A stretch of 33,092 bases of DNA from Nitrososphaeraceae archaeon (GCA_025923455.1 JAICFW010000070.1:1-33092), one strand, 5' to 3'; counted from the stretch's first letter, positions 7,382 to 16,194 are shown. The notes: generated by a model from the letters alone, not told the origin. Program-made: numbers and translations.

Positions 7382-7976
7382 ATAGACCAAGTGATTCTTC
7401 TTCTATCCCCTTTTTAGTTATCGTCAAGACATCAATACCATCACCACTTGCAGAATCTCTTTGTATTGACGACTTTACTGCCTTAATAGCAAGTTTCTTG
7501 GATGTATCCTCCGACATGTTTTTCTTGTACTCAGCATCCATTATTCCCAACGCCATTTCTGCTCCTGTGCCTACTGCTGCATAGTTATCGGGAAGAAGTG
7601 AGCCCAAAGGATCCAGTGTATAAATTTCAGGTGTAGTTTGCACTCCTCCAACAATTACCTGGGTCAGTAAAGGAAAGTATCTTCTTTCGAACATAATAAC
7701 TGACATCAACTTCGCAACAGAATTTGTAGCCATATCTCTTCTAGTTTCCAATTTTCTAATTTTTGCAAGAGCTCCAACTTGTCTTGTCAGAACTTGCATG
7801 TCAGCCACCATACCTGCGCATGCACTGGCAACTTGATCAGTTATCGTGAATATTTTCTTCGTATTCTTATTTACCACAAAATTTCCGTAGGAAATACGTT
7901 TTTCAGCAGCAAGAACAATACCGTCTTGATAAGTTATACCTACCGCGGTAGCACCTGGCATAAATTGAAACGCCAT
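7380..7976 (-). CDS. psmB: Proteasome beta subunit, non-catalytic beta1-like
   Basis: This is a 198-residue subunit of the 20S proteasome core. After a short leader (MAFQFMPG) the mature-like start reads ATAVGI where active beta subunits have TTTVGI, so the nucleophilic Thr1 is Ala9 here. Other active-site positions are kept: Glu17-equivalent in AAEKR, Lys33-equivalent in NKNTKK, and the late RDSASGDGID motif. The same P-A-T-A start occurs in crenarchaeal PsmB1, as I recall, where a second beta subunit supplies activity. I infer that an active beta2 is encoded elsewhere in this genome. ATG 7976 gives the usual length. The gene converges with the PUA gene. Confidence 0.93.
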   Translation of the reverse strand: MAFQFMPGATAVGITYQDGIVLAAEKRISYGNFVVNKNTKKIFTITDQVASACAGMVADMQVLTRQVGALAKIRKLETRRDMATNSVAKLMSVIMFERRYFPLLTQVIVGGVQTTPEIYTLDPLGSLLPDNYAAVGTGAEMALGIMDAEYKKNMSEDTSKKLAIKAVKSSIQRDSASGDGIDVLTITKKGIEEESLGL

Positions 7977-8058
7977 ATGATTGGTTAGTAGTGAATGTAG
8001 TTAGATTTAGTCGTTTCGTCTATTCTCCGATAACCTAAGCAATGTTAGTTATTGCAAT

Positions 8059-9678
8059 TCAAGGCACTTTAGTCAAAAATGTATCGTGAATCCTTATTGC
8101 TTCTGAAACCAATCTATTTTGTAATTCCAACGCTTCCTTCCCTTCTGGATGCCTTGTCTCTGCTACAGCTTGTGCTACAATATTCATGATGTGCCGCAAA
8201 AGGAACTCATCTCCTCTTAATGATTCAGCTTTGTATGTCGGATTTGCCTTGTTTACAAATACTACATTCTCGTTTATGAAGCTATATCTTGAATCGGTTT
8301 CATCTTCGTAGGGAATGATCTTGTACCCAACTTTTTTCAATGCAAAAGTTTTCTTCATTAATGGCTTTCTTAACTGAGTTGTAACTGTAACATTTTCGTA
8401 GTTTTCCATGTCTGGGCTTTGCCCACTGTATAGATAATTAGGTAGAGTATTATCTGCGTCATCCAATGTCTGCCTATTCTTTCCTTTTTCAGTTATTGTA
8501 CCTCGTGTTCTTTTGTTTTCATTCTTGGTAATGTCTTTGTATTCATCATCTATTGATTTGTCAAACAAATTATCTTCAGCGGGAATTGAAGATGCCTTCC
8601 CAGTAGGTTTTGATACTATTTTTTTTGTTTCAACTATTTCATATCCTTCGATTTCTTCCGAGGGTTCCAAAGTTTCAAATACAGCTTGACCAAGAACTTT
8701 ATCAATCTGTTTGTAAATTTTTGATTCTTCTCGAGTCACAAGAACATCTTCATAAAGTGTAAGACTTGGGATGACCGTATCGACTATGAACTTTTTCATC
8801 AGTCCTGAAAATTTCTCAAATTCCTTATCTTCTATTATCGCAGATTTATCTGCAAATCTAGATGTTAGTGTATCGCATCTTACAAATCCAGTCACTCTAG
8901 GTATTTTGGAGTCAAATCCAAATAAGGTCCTCATTACTATATGTCCTCCTACCATGACTGCAATACCTCTTTCATCTTCAGTTAGCGGTCGGCGAGCCAC
9001 AGTAATTTCACCAACTATGCTTCCCTTGTCAAGGTTCAGGGGGATTCTATGACCCTGTATGTCGGGGACTCTTATCAACTGAGCATTAGTAAAGCTCCAT
9101 TCTTTGAATCTAGATGATCTCTTAATATACACCTCAAAAAGTGGATGCCTGAGCACTGCCAATTTTCTAATTTCCTTTACTAGTCTTAACTCATCAACAT
9201 ATGATTTGGCATCACTTACGATTATCTCAGTTCCATCCCTTGACAAGCGCGTTTCTCTGATTTCGCGTAAGTTGGATTTACCTCTAAATAGATCATCTAA
9301 TGATTTTGTATCTATTAGAAATGATTTATGATAGTTACCCTTTCGGGTTCTAATTTTCATTTTTTCGAATGATGTCAAAAAAGATAGTCTTCCTGTTCCA
9401 TATCTTCCTGTTCTAATCCTCTTTAACTTGGGCGAAACAGAATCGACTTTCTTATGTGGCGAACCAAGAAGCAAGAATTTTTGAATCTCGCTTTCATCCA
9501 TTCCCGCATTATCTTCAATTGAAATTGAGTTATCAGAAAGGATGGTTATTAGAACTCTTGTTGCGTCCTCATCGAAAGCGTTTTCAACTAATTCCTTTAC
9601 AACGTCTGCTGGAGAAACCCATGTCTTTGTAGCAAATTCCTTAAAGAAAGATGGATGCACCTTTAGAGCGATTGCCAT
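8059..9678 (-). CDS. GHKL-type ATPase (MutL/Hsp90/MORC-like) of unknown role
   Basis: The 539-residue protein opens with a Bergerat ATP-binding fold. The N box is KELVENAFDEDAT (residues 28-40, with Glu, Asn and Asp in the expected places), motif II is IEDNAGMDESEI (54-65), and the Gly-rich lid is TGRYGTGRLSF (90-100). Residues about 200-310 look like an S5-type transducer (GRI-like 'VTGFVRCDTL', then SAIIEDKEF), resembling MutL and MORC-type proteins. A charged, low-complexity linker spans about 340-430, and a distinct C-terminal domain (FVNKANPTYKAE, then a long helix) closes the protein. A TATA-like box is at 9703-9709. No nuclease motif is visible. Role unknown: repair, chaperone or chromatin functions are all possible. 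Confidence 0.8.
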   Translation of the reverse strand: MAIALKVHPSFFKEFATKTWVSPADVVKELVENAFDEDATRVLITILSDNSISIEDNAGMDESEIQKFLLLGSPHKKVDSVSPKLKRIRTGRYGTGRLSFLTSFEKMKIRTRKGNYHKSFLIDTKSLDDLFRGKSNLREIRETRLSRDGTEIIVSDAKSYVDELRLVKEIRKLAVLRHPLFEVYIKRSSRFKEWSFTNAQLIRVPDIQGHRIPLNLDKGSIVGEITVARRPLTEDERGIAVMVGGHIVMRTLFGFDSKIPRVTGFVRCDTLTSRFADKSAIIEDKEFEKFSGLMKKFIVDTVIPSLTLYEDVLVTREESKIYKQIDKVLGQAVFETLEPSEEIEGYEIVETKKIVSKPTGKASSIPAEDNLFDKSIDDEYKDITKNENKRTRGTITEKGKNRQTLDDADNTLPNYLYSGQSPDMENYENVTVTTQLRKPLMKKTFALKKVGYKIIPYEDETDSRYSFINENVVFVNKANPTYKAESLRGDEFLLRHIMNIVAQAVAETRHPEGKEALELQNRLVSEAIRIHDTFLTKVP

Positions 9679-9702
9679 AGTAACTATGTCTCAATCTCTC
9701 AC

Positions 9703-9709
9703 CTTTATC
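9703..9709 (-). promoter_or_regulatory. TATA-like box of the GHKL ATPase gene
   Basis: Read on the minus strand the sequence is GATAAAG, 25-31 bases before ATG 9678, consistent with a leaderless transcript. Confidence 0.4.
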
Positions 9710-9823
9710 TATTACTCGTTTGTATTTTTATCAATCTCAAAATATTCTTTCTTGAACAATAGCGAATAATTGAAACAAACTTTGAGTTACTTGACACCAA
9801 AATTTGAGGATGTTGTTACTATG

Positions 9824-9994
9824 TTAAAAATTAAGAAGACTAATTCCGATTGGGGAAAATTCAGTAGTGCCAAGTAGTAGATGAGGTGCGGAACCGCTGG
9901 GTGTTGTTGTCAACCAAATCATAACAGCCGGTACTGCTGCACACGCGATTATCGTCAATAAGATAAGCCAGACAGCAGTCATTTTTTCAGCCAT
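9824..9994 (-). CDS. Small single-pass membrane protein (56 aa)
   Basis: ATG 9994 and TAA at 9824-9826 define a 56-residue product: MAEKMTAVWL, a hydrophobic helix of about 20 residues (LILLTIIACAAVPAVMIWL), then a short Thr/Pro/Ser/Gly-rich tail ending LLNF. A clear TATA box (tttatata on the minus strand, 10017-10024) lies 23-30 bases upstream, which supports transcription directly from this ATG. It is too short for default gene callers and fills the gap between the GHKL ATPase gene and sucC. The family is not recognised; tiny membrane proteins of this type often accompany membrane complexes, but no partner can be named from context. Confidence 0.6.
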   Translation of the reverse strand: MAEKMTAVWLILLTIIACAAVPAVMIWLTTTPSGSAPHLLLGTTEFSPIGISLLNF

Positions 9995-10016
9995 AGTATA
10001 CGGATTTAATAGAAGA

Positions 10017-10024
10017 TATATAAA
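10017..10024 (-). promoter_or_regulatory. TATA box of the 56-aa membrane protein gene
   Basis: TTTATATA on the minus strand, 23-30 bases before ATG 9994. The divergent sucC start (10088) has its own box (aatataag, 10051-10058), so the two promoters are back to back. Confidence 0.5.
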
Positions 10025-10087
10025 TTTTCAAATTTGGTAACTCGTATAGGAATATAAGTCGCCATATAGGCTTCAAATCCTTGCTGA

Positions 10088-11200
10088 ATGAAGTTACTAG
10101 AATATCAGGGGAAGGAATTATTTACAGAACATGATATCGCCGTCCCAAAATCATATCTTGCTAGAAACCAATCTGAATTGAACCAAATTGCGGACAAACT
10201 GCAATTCCCTGTTGTACTAAAATCTCAATTGACCGTTGGTGGTAGGGGAAAGGCTGGCGCAATATTGAAATGCATGAAACTGGAAGATTTGGCACCGAAA
10301 TTTACGGAATTGTTGAATAAAGAGGTTAAGGGAGAGCTACCAAAAGTGATCTTGATTGAAGAAGCTGTAAACATAGACAAAGAGCTTTATCTTTCTTTGT
10401 TCCTAAACAGAGGAAAAAGGAGTTATTCAATAATTTCTTCTGCTCAGGGAGGAATGGATATTGAAAGTGTGGAGAACAAGGTAATTCAGGACATTTCAAT
10501 TACTGGATTGACGCAATCAGACGCAGAAAACATTGCCAAAAAATTAAATCTTGATGGTGTAACTGCAAAGTCATTTTCAAACATTGTAATAAAATTAGCT
10601 AAACTCGTTAGAGAAAAGGAAGCAGAGTTGGCAGAAATCAATCCCTTGGCCATATTAAAGGATGGAACTTGTTTGGCACTTGACTCAAAAATCATTATAG
10701 ATGATAACTCATTGTTCAGGCATCCTGAGTTAAGAAAATATGTCCAAATTTCTGAATTGCAAGAGCAAGCCGAAAAGAGCGGATTTTCATTTGTTGAGCT
10801 AGATGGAAACATAGCAATAATAGGTAATGGTGCTGGTCTTGTTATGTCCACATTGGACATTGTAACAGATGCGGGTGGTAAGCCTGGAGCCTTTTTGGAT
10901 TTTGGCGGAGGAGCTACTACTGAAACAATTTACAAGGCATTAGAAGTAATTAGCAAATTGTCAAAAATAAAGGCTATCTTGGTAAATTTGTTTGGCGGTA
11001 TTGTCAGAACAGACTTGGTGGCTCAGGCTATACTTAATGCGTATCAAGACGGTATGATCACTGTTCCAATTTATGCAAGAATCTCGGGAGCAGAATCTGA
11101 AAAGTCAAAAAAAATGCTTTCTAACAGCAATGCAAAGCTATATGATACAGTAGAGGAAGCAATTTCATCACTAGTCCAGTATAAAGAGTTGAGCAAATAA
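10088..11200 (+). CDS. sucC: Succinate-CoA ligase (ADP/GDP-forming) beta subunit
   Basis: SucC is the nucleotide-binding beta subunit of succinyl-CoA synthetase, which interconverts succinyl-CoA and succinate with NTP formation. The 370-residue protein shows the ATP-grasp start (MKLLEYQGKELFTEHDIAVP), the Gly-rich LTVGGRGKAGAI segment, AELAEINPLAI (metal binding region) and the C-terminal CoA-ligase part GKPGAFLDFGGGAT and ILVNLFGGIVRTD. Length is slightly below bacterial SucC (about 388). The stop codon abuts the sucD ATG with no spacer, so the two are co-transcribed and probably translationally coupled. In AOA-type metabolism it would connect succinyl-CoA of the incomplete TCA and 3HP/4HB routes, by inference. 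Confidence 0.95.
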   Translation: MKLLEYQGKELFTEHDIAVPKSYLARNQSELNQIADKLQFPVVLKSQLTVGGRGKAGAILKCMKLEDLAPKFTELLNKEVKGELPKVILIEEAVNIDKELYLSLFLNRGKRSYSIISSAQGGMDIESVENKVIQDISITGLTQSDAENIAKKLNLDGVTAKSFSNIVIKLAKLVREKEAELAEINPLAILKDGTCLALDSKIIIDDNSLFRHPELRKYVQISELQEQAEKSGFSFVELDGNIAIIGNGAGLVMSTLDIVTDAGGKPGAFLDFGGGATTETIYKALEVISKLSKIKAILVNLFGGIVRTDLVAQAILNAYQDGMITVPIYARISGAESEKSKKMLSNSNAKLYDTVEEAISSLVQYKELSK

Positions 11201-12115
11201 ATGTCCAAGAAATTTGATATTTTTGATATTCTTGTAGGTAAACCTGGTGATACTGACTATGGTAATAAACCAGTCATAATTCAGGGAATCACTGGAAATT
11301 TTGGTTCTGTCCATACAAGGTTGATGAGGGAATATGGTACCAATATCGTTGCGGGAGTAACTCCTAACAAGGGAGGACAGACATTTGAAGGAATTCCTGT
11401 TTTCGACTCCTTAAAGGACGCTAATAAGAACTTTGGCGCAAAAATATCTGGAATATTTGTTCCAGCCCCATTCTTCCTTTCTGCAGTAAAGGACGCGGTC
11501 AATAACGGAATAAAATTACTTGTCGCTATTCCAGAACATGTTCCAGTACGTGATGCAATGGAAGCCCTAGAGTATGCACAAACTAATGGTGCTAAGATAA
11601 TAGGTCCTAATACTCCCGGTGTTATTGTACCATCGGTAAATAAAATCGGGATTATGCCGTCTCAACCATTTACGAAGGGAAGTACCGCGGTCTTTTCTAG
11701 GAGCGGGACCTTGATGTATGAAGTTTCATATCATCTGTCAAGGCAAGGAATAGGTCAACAAATCGCATTAGGTATCGGTGGAGATCCAATTAACGGCACA
11801 AACTTGATAGAAGCATTTGAGCTGATAGGCGACCGGGATGAAGTTGAATCAGTAGTGGTAGTTGGTGAAATAGGAGGAGATGCAGAGGAATCATTAGTCC
11901 AGTACATTGAAAAAACAGGTTTCAGTAAACCAGTTGTAGCTTACGTAGCAGGACGTTCAGCACCAAAGGAAAAAAGAATGGGCCATGCAGGCGCAATAGT
12001 TTATGGAAATTATGGTTCTGCAGAATCTAAGATTTCTAGTTACTCTAAAGTCAATATTCCTGTGGCCAAAAGACCTGCCGAAGTTCCAAGCATTCTGCTA
12101 AAGCTGATGAAATGA
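11201..12115 (+). CDS. sucD: Succinate-CoA ligase alpha subunit
   Basis: SucD carries the CoA-binding Rossmann domain and the phosphorylated active-site His of succinyl-CoA synthetase. The 304-residue protein has the CoA-binding motif VIIQGITGNFGSVH near the start, a 'VAGVTPNKGGQ' segment, 'PNTPGVI' and the active-site loop MGHAGAIVYGNYGSAESK, whose His accepts phosphate. The N-terminus is somewhat extended (KKFDIFDILVGKPGDTDYG) compared with bacterial SucD. ATG follows the sucC stop directly. A T6 tract at 12161-12166 about 45 bases past the stop is a plausible terminator. Confidence 0.95.
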   Translation: MSKKFDIFDILVGKPGDTDYGNKPVIIQGITGNFGSVHTRLMREYGTNIVAGVTPNKGGQTFEGIPVFDSLKDANKNFGAKISGIFVPAPFFLSAVKDAVNNGIKLLVAIPEHVPVRDAMEALEYAQTNGAKIIGPNTPGVIVPSVNKIGIMPSQPFTKGSTAVFSRSGTLMYEVSYHLSRQGIGQQIALGIGGDPINGTNLIEAFELIGDRDEVESVVVVGEIGGDAEESLVQYIEKTGFSKPVVAYVAGRSAPKEKRMGHAGAIVYGNYGSAESKISSYSKVNIPVAKRPAEVPSILLKLMK

Positions 12116-12350
12116 ACAAATGTTAAATCTACCGCACAAATTTACATACTTATTTTCCTATTTTTTGGTAAAGCGATAAAAATGAAAATAATAATATTAA
12201 TATTTCATCTCATCAATCATAAATGAATAATTATGGTAAATGGACATCCCTCTTCAGATTAACTTGAAATTTTTAGAGTTCAATATCATCATTGTTCCAA
12301 CAATACCAAGATCTAATAATTTAAGCTTGAAAATTCAAAGTGAAATTTGA

Positions 12351-13175
12351 ATGGTACAAAACTACTTGGTTCAGGAGTTGCTCAAACTTAAAAATGAATA
12401 CCTTGAAAAAATTCATTCATACAATCATATAAGAGAGTTTTTACCAGACACGGGCAATCACGATCTTTTTGACAAATCAAATTTAGAAAAACTACATACC
12501 TTCTTTAAGCTTAACAAAATCTATTACAAACAGGAGAGTCTGGTACTCGGAAATATTCCATGCATATCATATGAAGGTGATATCAATCAATTTTGGCTAA
12601 GTTCGAAAAAATATGATACAAATTATCAACCATTCCTTCCAACATGGGTACTCTCTGCATTGGTAATGGTCCTAGTGGCAAAAGATTTAGGATTTGAAAA
12701 TATAATTGATATCGGGTCGGGTGATGGGAGGTTACTGTATTGTGGCAGTATTATCGGTCTTAATTCCATCGGAGTAGAGATAGATAAAGACTTATGCGAT
12801 CTCCAAACTAAGATATCTGATAATAGTAACGTTAAATTTCGGGTCATAAATGGAGATTCGAATTCGATAGACTACTCACAATTGGCACTTGAGAATACTA
12901 TGCTCTTTGTTTCGGCTTTGCCTGAGTCTGGTGAAATGATATCATATGGAATAACAAATCAATTCAAAAAATATATGGATAAACTGCAGAATGTGGGTAT
13001 CACATTAATGGGAAGCCATACGTATAGGAAGTACTCGCGAGATAAGTCTATGTGGGGTTGGGGAAAATTCATAGATGATTGTGAATTAAAACTAGTCGAA
13101 TGTTTGAGTCTGCCAACCTCATGGACGCTTGATGAAAAGAAAGAAACTCCATATTTGTTCACGCTTTTTAGATAA
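12351..13175 (+). CDS. SAM-dependent methyltransferase (class I fold), substrate unknown
   Basis: The 274-residue product has an N-terminal helical region of about 90 residues and then a class I Rossmann methyltransferase core. Motif I is IIDIGSGDGRLLY (residues 118-130) and motif II is the acidic end of strand 2 in SIGVEIDKDLC; INGDSNSIDY is the motif III region. Motif IV is unusual (LFVSALPESGEM rather than NPPY or DPPY), so it is not an obvious N6-adenine enzyme. It resembles archaeal methyltransferases of unassigned substrate. It has its own 235-base upstream region and is not obviously operonic with sucCD. ATG start with purine-poor leader. Confidence 0.75.
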   Translation: MVQNYLVQELLKLKNEYLEKIHSYNHIREFLPDTGNHDLFDKSNLEKLHTFFKLNKIYYKQESLVLGNIPCISYEGDINQFWLSSKKYDTNYQPFLPTWVLSALVMVLVAKDLGFENIIDIGSGDGRLLYCGSIIGLNSIGVEIDKDLCDLQTKISDNSNVKFRVINGDSNSIDYSQLALENTMLFVSALPESGEMISYGITNQFKKYMDKLQNVGITLMGSHTYRKYSRDKSMWGWGKFIDDCELKLVECLSLPTSWTLDEKKETPYLFTLFR

Positions 13176-13336
13176 CGATACCGATTCTCAGAATAATTTT
13201 GAGCCAAGAAATCACATCAGAAACCTGTTTGCATTTTAACAAACTTCAGATTTACCATCTAACTATACCTGTTATCTGTTGTGCTCATAGTTTGATTTTA
13301 GAATGAAATTGCCTTCTTTAAATGCAATAACTTATT

Positions 13337-13948
13337 TTGGTACGACGTTCATATGGTATCAGGATCAGAGATTTGATGGAACCCTCATCAAGATACATGG
13401 TATATCTGGAGAATGAAAAATACCTTCCCGAAGACGCAAATTCAATTCTTTCTTTGTCCAGAAATATTTTGAAAGATTACAAAATAATTATTAGAGATGT
13501 AAGAGTTGCATCGTACTTTCTTGAACTTGATATGAGTATCCCTTCTTCATTAGATCCAGAAAAAATAAAATCAAGATTACGAAAAATTGGGACCATGACA
13601 GAAATTGATAAGATCGGTGAAAGCGAATTGGACAAAAAAGTATCACTAGAGCTTGCACGTCAGCTATTCAACACCGAGAAATATTGGAAGACCCATGAAA
13701 TTCTTGAAGGAGTATGGAAACATACCCAAGGGGACGAGAGAGCCCTGTTAAACGGTATAATTCTTGTTGCAGCAGCCTTGGTACATTATCAAAAAGGAGA
13801 ACATGATACATGTATATCAATAATGAAGAGAGCACTAAACAAATTGCGTAGTGCATACGGCCATTATCATGACATAGATGTGGATTTGATAAAAACTCAT
13901 GTGATGAATATTATCAATTCGGCCAAGATCTCAAGGTTTAATATCTAA
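13337..13948 (+). CDS. DUF309 domain protein
   Basis: The 203-residue frame from TTG 13337 has two parts. Residues 1-90 are not recognised. Residues about 105-170 carry the DUF309 signature: ELARQLFNTEKYWKTHEILEGVW, then ERALLNGIILVAAALVHYQKG and a late helix with RALNKL. DUF309 is a helical bundle with conserved His/Glu residues suggestive of a metal or hydrolytic site, function unknown. The start is uncertain: ATG 13376 (190 residues) is an alternative, and neither has a convincing TATA box at the usual distance. No obvious operon partner. Confidence 0.75.
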   Translation: MVRRSYGIRIRDLMEPSSRYMVYLENEKYLPEDANSILSLSRNILKDYKIIIRDVRVASYFLELDMSIPSSLDPEKIKSRLRKIGTMTEIDKIGESELDKKVSLELARQLFNTEKYWKTHEILEGVWKHTQGDERALLNGIILVAAALVHYQKGEHDTCISIMKRALNKLRSAYGHYHDIDVDLIKTHVMNIINSAKISRFNI

Positions 13949-14016
13949 GAAAGTACATCAATAATATGCCAGCATCTAGAAATCAACATTAGATAACGAA
14001 CTGTCATGTTGGTTTA

Positions 14017-14166
14017 TTAAGATTGTCTATTTCTTCTTTTTCTCATTATGTAGGCTGCTGCAATAAGTCCTGCAAGAATCGTAATCATGATAAAAAAGGT
14101 ACCTTCATCTCTCACTGTACCCTTTGGCAATATTGCAAATAATGTGGCTGAAAGAATTGCTAACAA
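14017..14166 (-). CDS. Small two-helix membrane protein (49 aa)
   Basis: A TTG at 14166 and TAA at 14017-14019 frame a 49-residue product: a signal-like first helix (LAILSATLFAILP), a short polar loop (KGTVRDEGTFF), a second helix (IMITILAGLIAAAYIM) and a strongly basic end RKRRNRQS. An in-frame TGA three codons upstream fixes the N-terminal limit, so TTG is the only near start. The clean helix-loop-helix-basic layout is unlikely by chance and resembles small membrane proteins common in Thaumarchaeota. It is convergent with the DUF309 gene and divergent from gatE. Function is unknown. Confidence 0.5.
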   Translation of the reverse strand: MLAILSATLFAILPKGTVRDEGTFFIMITILAGLIAAAYIMRKRRNRQS

Positions 14167-14259
14167 TTTGAATCAATCATACTAAACTGACTGTGGAAAT
14201 TAAAGATTTCTTGAATGTAAATAATAATAATAATAAGGTTCTGTTTTATTCTTATTGTA

Positions 14260-16194
14260 TTGGTAAATAATGATGCATTAAATCCAGATAAACATAAGGT
14301 TGGGCTTGAAATTCATCAGCAATTGGATTCAAAGAATAAATTATTTTGTAATTGCAAGATAACAGATTCTACTAAACATGATTTTACCTTTAAAAGGATT
14401 CTACATCCGACTCAGAGTGAAATGGGATCCTATGATCAAGCTGCCATTTTTGAATCAAAGAAAATTAGGACAGTAAAATACCTGTCATCCAGAACTTCCA
14501 ATTGCCTGATTGAATCAGATGAGGAACCACCTGAACTGGTTAATGCAGAGGCACTCGAGCTAGTCTTGACCATCTCTCTTGCACTTCATTGTACTATTGA
14601 GGATGAATTACATGTAATGCGAAAAATAGTAATTGATGGGTCAAATACCACGGGATTCCAAAGAACAATACTAGTTGGTAGGAACGGATATTTGGATGTT
14701 GATGGTGTTAGGGTTGGAATCCAAAGTATTTGCTTAGAAGAAGATGCTGCGAGAATAGTTAATGAAGATAAGGACAACGAGAATGATACGAAGATATTTG
14801 CTCTCGATAGATTGGGAATTCCTCTTATAGAAATTGCTTTGGATCCTATCTCTAACACTCCATTGTTTGTAACAAACGTAGCCCAGACCATTGGCAGATT
14901 ATTGCGCGCTACAAAAAAAGTAGCACGAGGACTAGGAAGTATTAGACAAGATGTAAATATTTCAACAAATGGTGGAGCAGTTGTTGAAGTGAAAGGTGTG
15001 CAACAGCTATCACAGTTGGCTCTAGTTATTGAATATGAAGCAAAAAGACAGGATGGATTAAACCAGATCGCTAAAGAGCTAAAGGATCGTAAAATAGATG
15101 AATCAAAATTCTTGGACAGTATCACAGATGTTACTGATTTTATGAAACTATCAACCTCCAAAATAGTTAAGAAAATTCTGAGTGGTGATTCTAGATTCAT
15201 GGGATTTGTATTGCGAGATTTTAGTGGGCTACTATCTTTTGAACCATATCCAGGAATAAGATTAGGAAAAGAATTGGGGGAAGTTGCAAAATCCTATGGA
15301 ATTGGTGGGATATTCCACTCCGATGAATTACCAAATTATGGGATTACCGCTGAAGAGGTCAAATCATTATCATCTATTTTGAAGATAAACAAAAATGACG
15401 CTTTCGTATTAGTTGGAGGCCCATCAGTATTAGTAAACTCTGTAATATCTGAATTATCTAATAGAATTAGGAGGGCATTTTCAGGTGTTGTTGCGGAAAC
15501 GCGTTCTGTGAGATTGGATGGTGTTACTGTATTTAGTAGACCCAGACCGGGTTCATCGAGAATGTATCCTGAAACAGATATCCCTTACATTTCCATAAAT
15601 GAACACAGATTAGAGGAATTATCGAAGAACATTCCTCGCCCGTGGAACGAAGTCATAGATCAAATATGCAAGAAATATCTTATTAATCGTACACTAGCGG
15701 AAAATATTTTTGACTCTCAATACTTTTCTCTCTTTGAGAATATAGTTTCTCACACCTCAGTTAACCCTTCTTTCATAATATCTAAACTTACAGAAGATTT
15801 AGTTAGCTTGGAAAGACAAGGTTATGACATTTCCATTCTTACTCACAACAATCTATTTTATCTGTTTGAGCAGTTAGAAAAATCTAAAATATCCAAGGAA
15901 TCAATTTCAATAATACTTGAAAAACTACTAAGGAAGGAAGGGGGTTCTATCGATGAAATCATAAGATCATTTGGATCCGAAGGAGTCACAGAGGAGGATA
16001 TCGACGGAATCATCCAAAAGATAATAGCGGAAAACGAAAACATAATTTCTCAAAAGGGTATGGATTCAATGGGTCTTTTGATGGGCAGGTGTATGTCAAT
16101 TCTAAGAGGCAAGGTTGATGGGGAAAAAATCAACAAGAAACTAGTGACGAAATTAACTGAACACTTGGAAGGTTCCAAAGGGAGTAAAATGTAA
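14260..16194 (+). CDS. gatE: Glutamyl-tRNA(Gln) amidotransferase subunit E
   Basis: GatE, with the glutaminase-like GatD, converts Glu-tRNA(Gln) to Gln-tRNA(Gln) in archaea, which lack GlnRS. The 644-residue product begins with the kinase-like GatB/GatE core (HKVGLEIHQQLDSKNKLFCNC, later ALDRLGIPLIEIALDP and GLGSIRQDVNIS), contains the GatE-specific AspRS-like insertion (FSGVVAETRSVRLDG, then RPRPGSSRMYPETDIPY), and ends in the helical YqeY-like tail domain. The start is TTG 14260 (VNNDALN). It lies after a TAA-repeat-rich leader. GatD is not in the window; in many archaea it is adjacent, here it must be elsewhere. Confidence 0.95.
   Translation: MVNNDALNPDKHKVGLEIHQQLDSKNKLFCNCKITDSTKHDFTFKRILHPTQSEMGSYDQAAIFESKKIRTVKYLSSRTSNCLIESDEEPPELVNAEALELVLTISLALHCTIEDELHVMRKIVIDGSNTTGFQRTILVGRNGYLDVDGVRVGIQSICLEEDAARIVNEDKDNENDTKIFALDRLGIPLIEIALDPISNTPLFVTNVAQTIGRLLRATKKVARGLGSIRQDVNISTNGGAVVEVKGVQQLSQLALVIEYEAKRQDGLNQIAKELKDRKIDESKFLDSITDVTDFMKLSTSKIVKKILSGDSRFMGFVLRDFSGLLSFEPYPGIRLGKELGEVAKSYGIGGIFHSDELPNYGITAEEVKSLSSILKINKNDAFVLVGGPSVLVNSVISELSNRIRRAFSGVVAETRSVRLDGVTVFSRPRPGSSRMYPETDIPYISINEHRLEELSKNIPRPWNEVIDQICKKYLINRTLAENIFDSQYFSLFENIVSHTSVNPSFIISKLTEDLVSLERQGYDISILTHNNLFYLFEQLEKSKISKESISIILEKLLRKEGGSIDEIIRSFGSEGVTEEDIDGIIQKIIAENENIISQKGMDSMGLLMGRCMSILRGKVDGEKINKKLVTKLTEHLEGSKGSKM

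Noticed and set aside
14219-14236. AAT trinucleotide run before gatE as a regulatory repeat
   Set aside because: Short simple-sequence tract in an AT-rich leader; it may supply the TATA element but shows no other structure.
14586-15200. 204-residue minus-strand frame inside gatE
   Set aside because: Long only because it shadows gatE; Ser/Ile-rich composition without motifs, and gatE is unambiguous.
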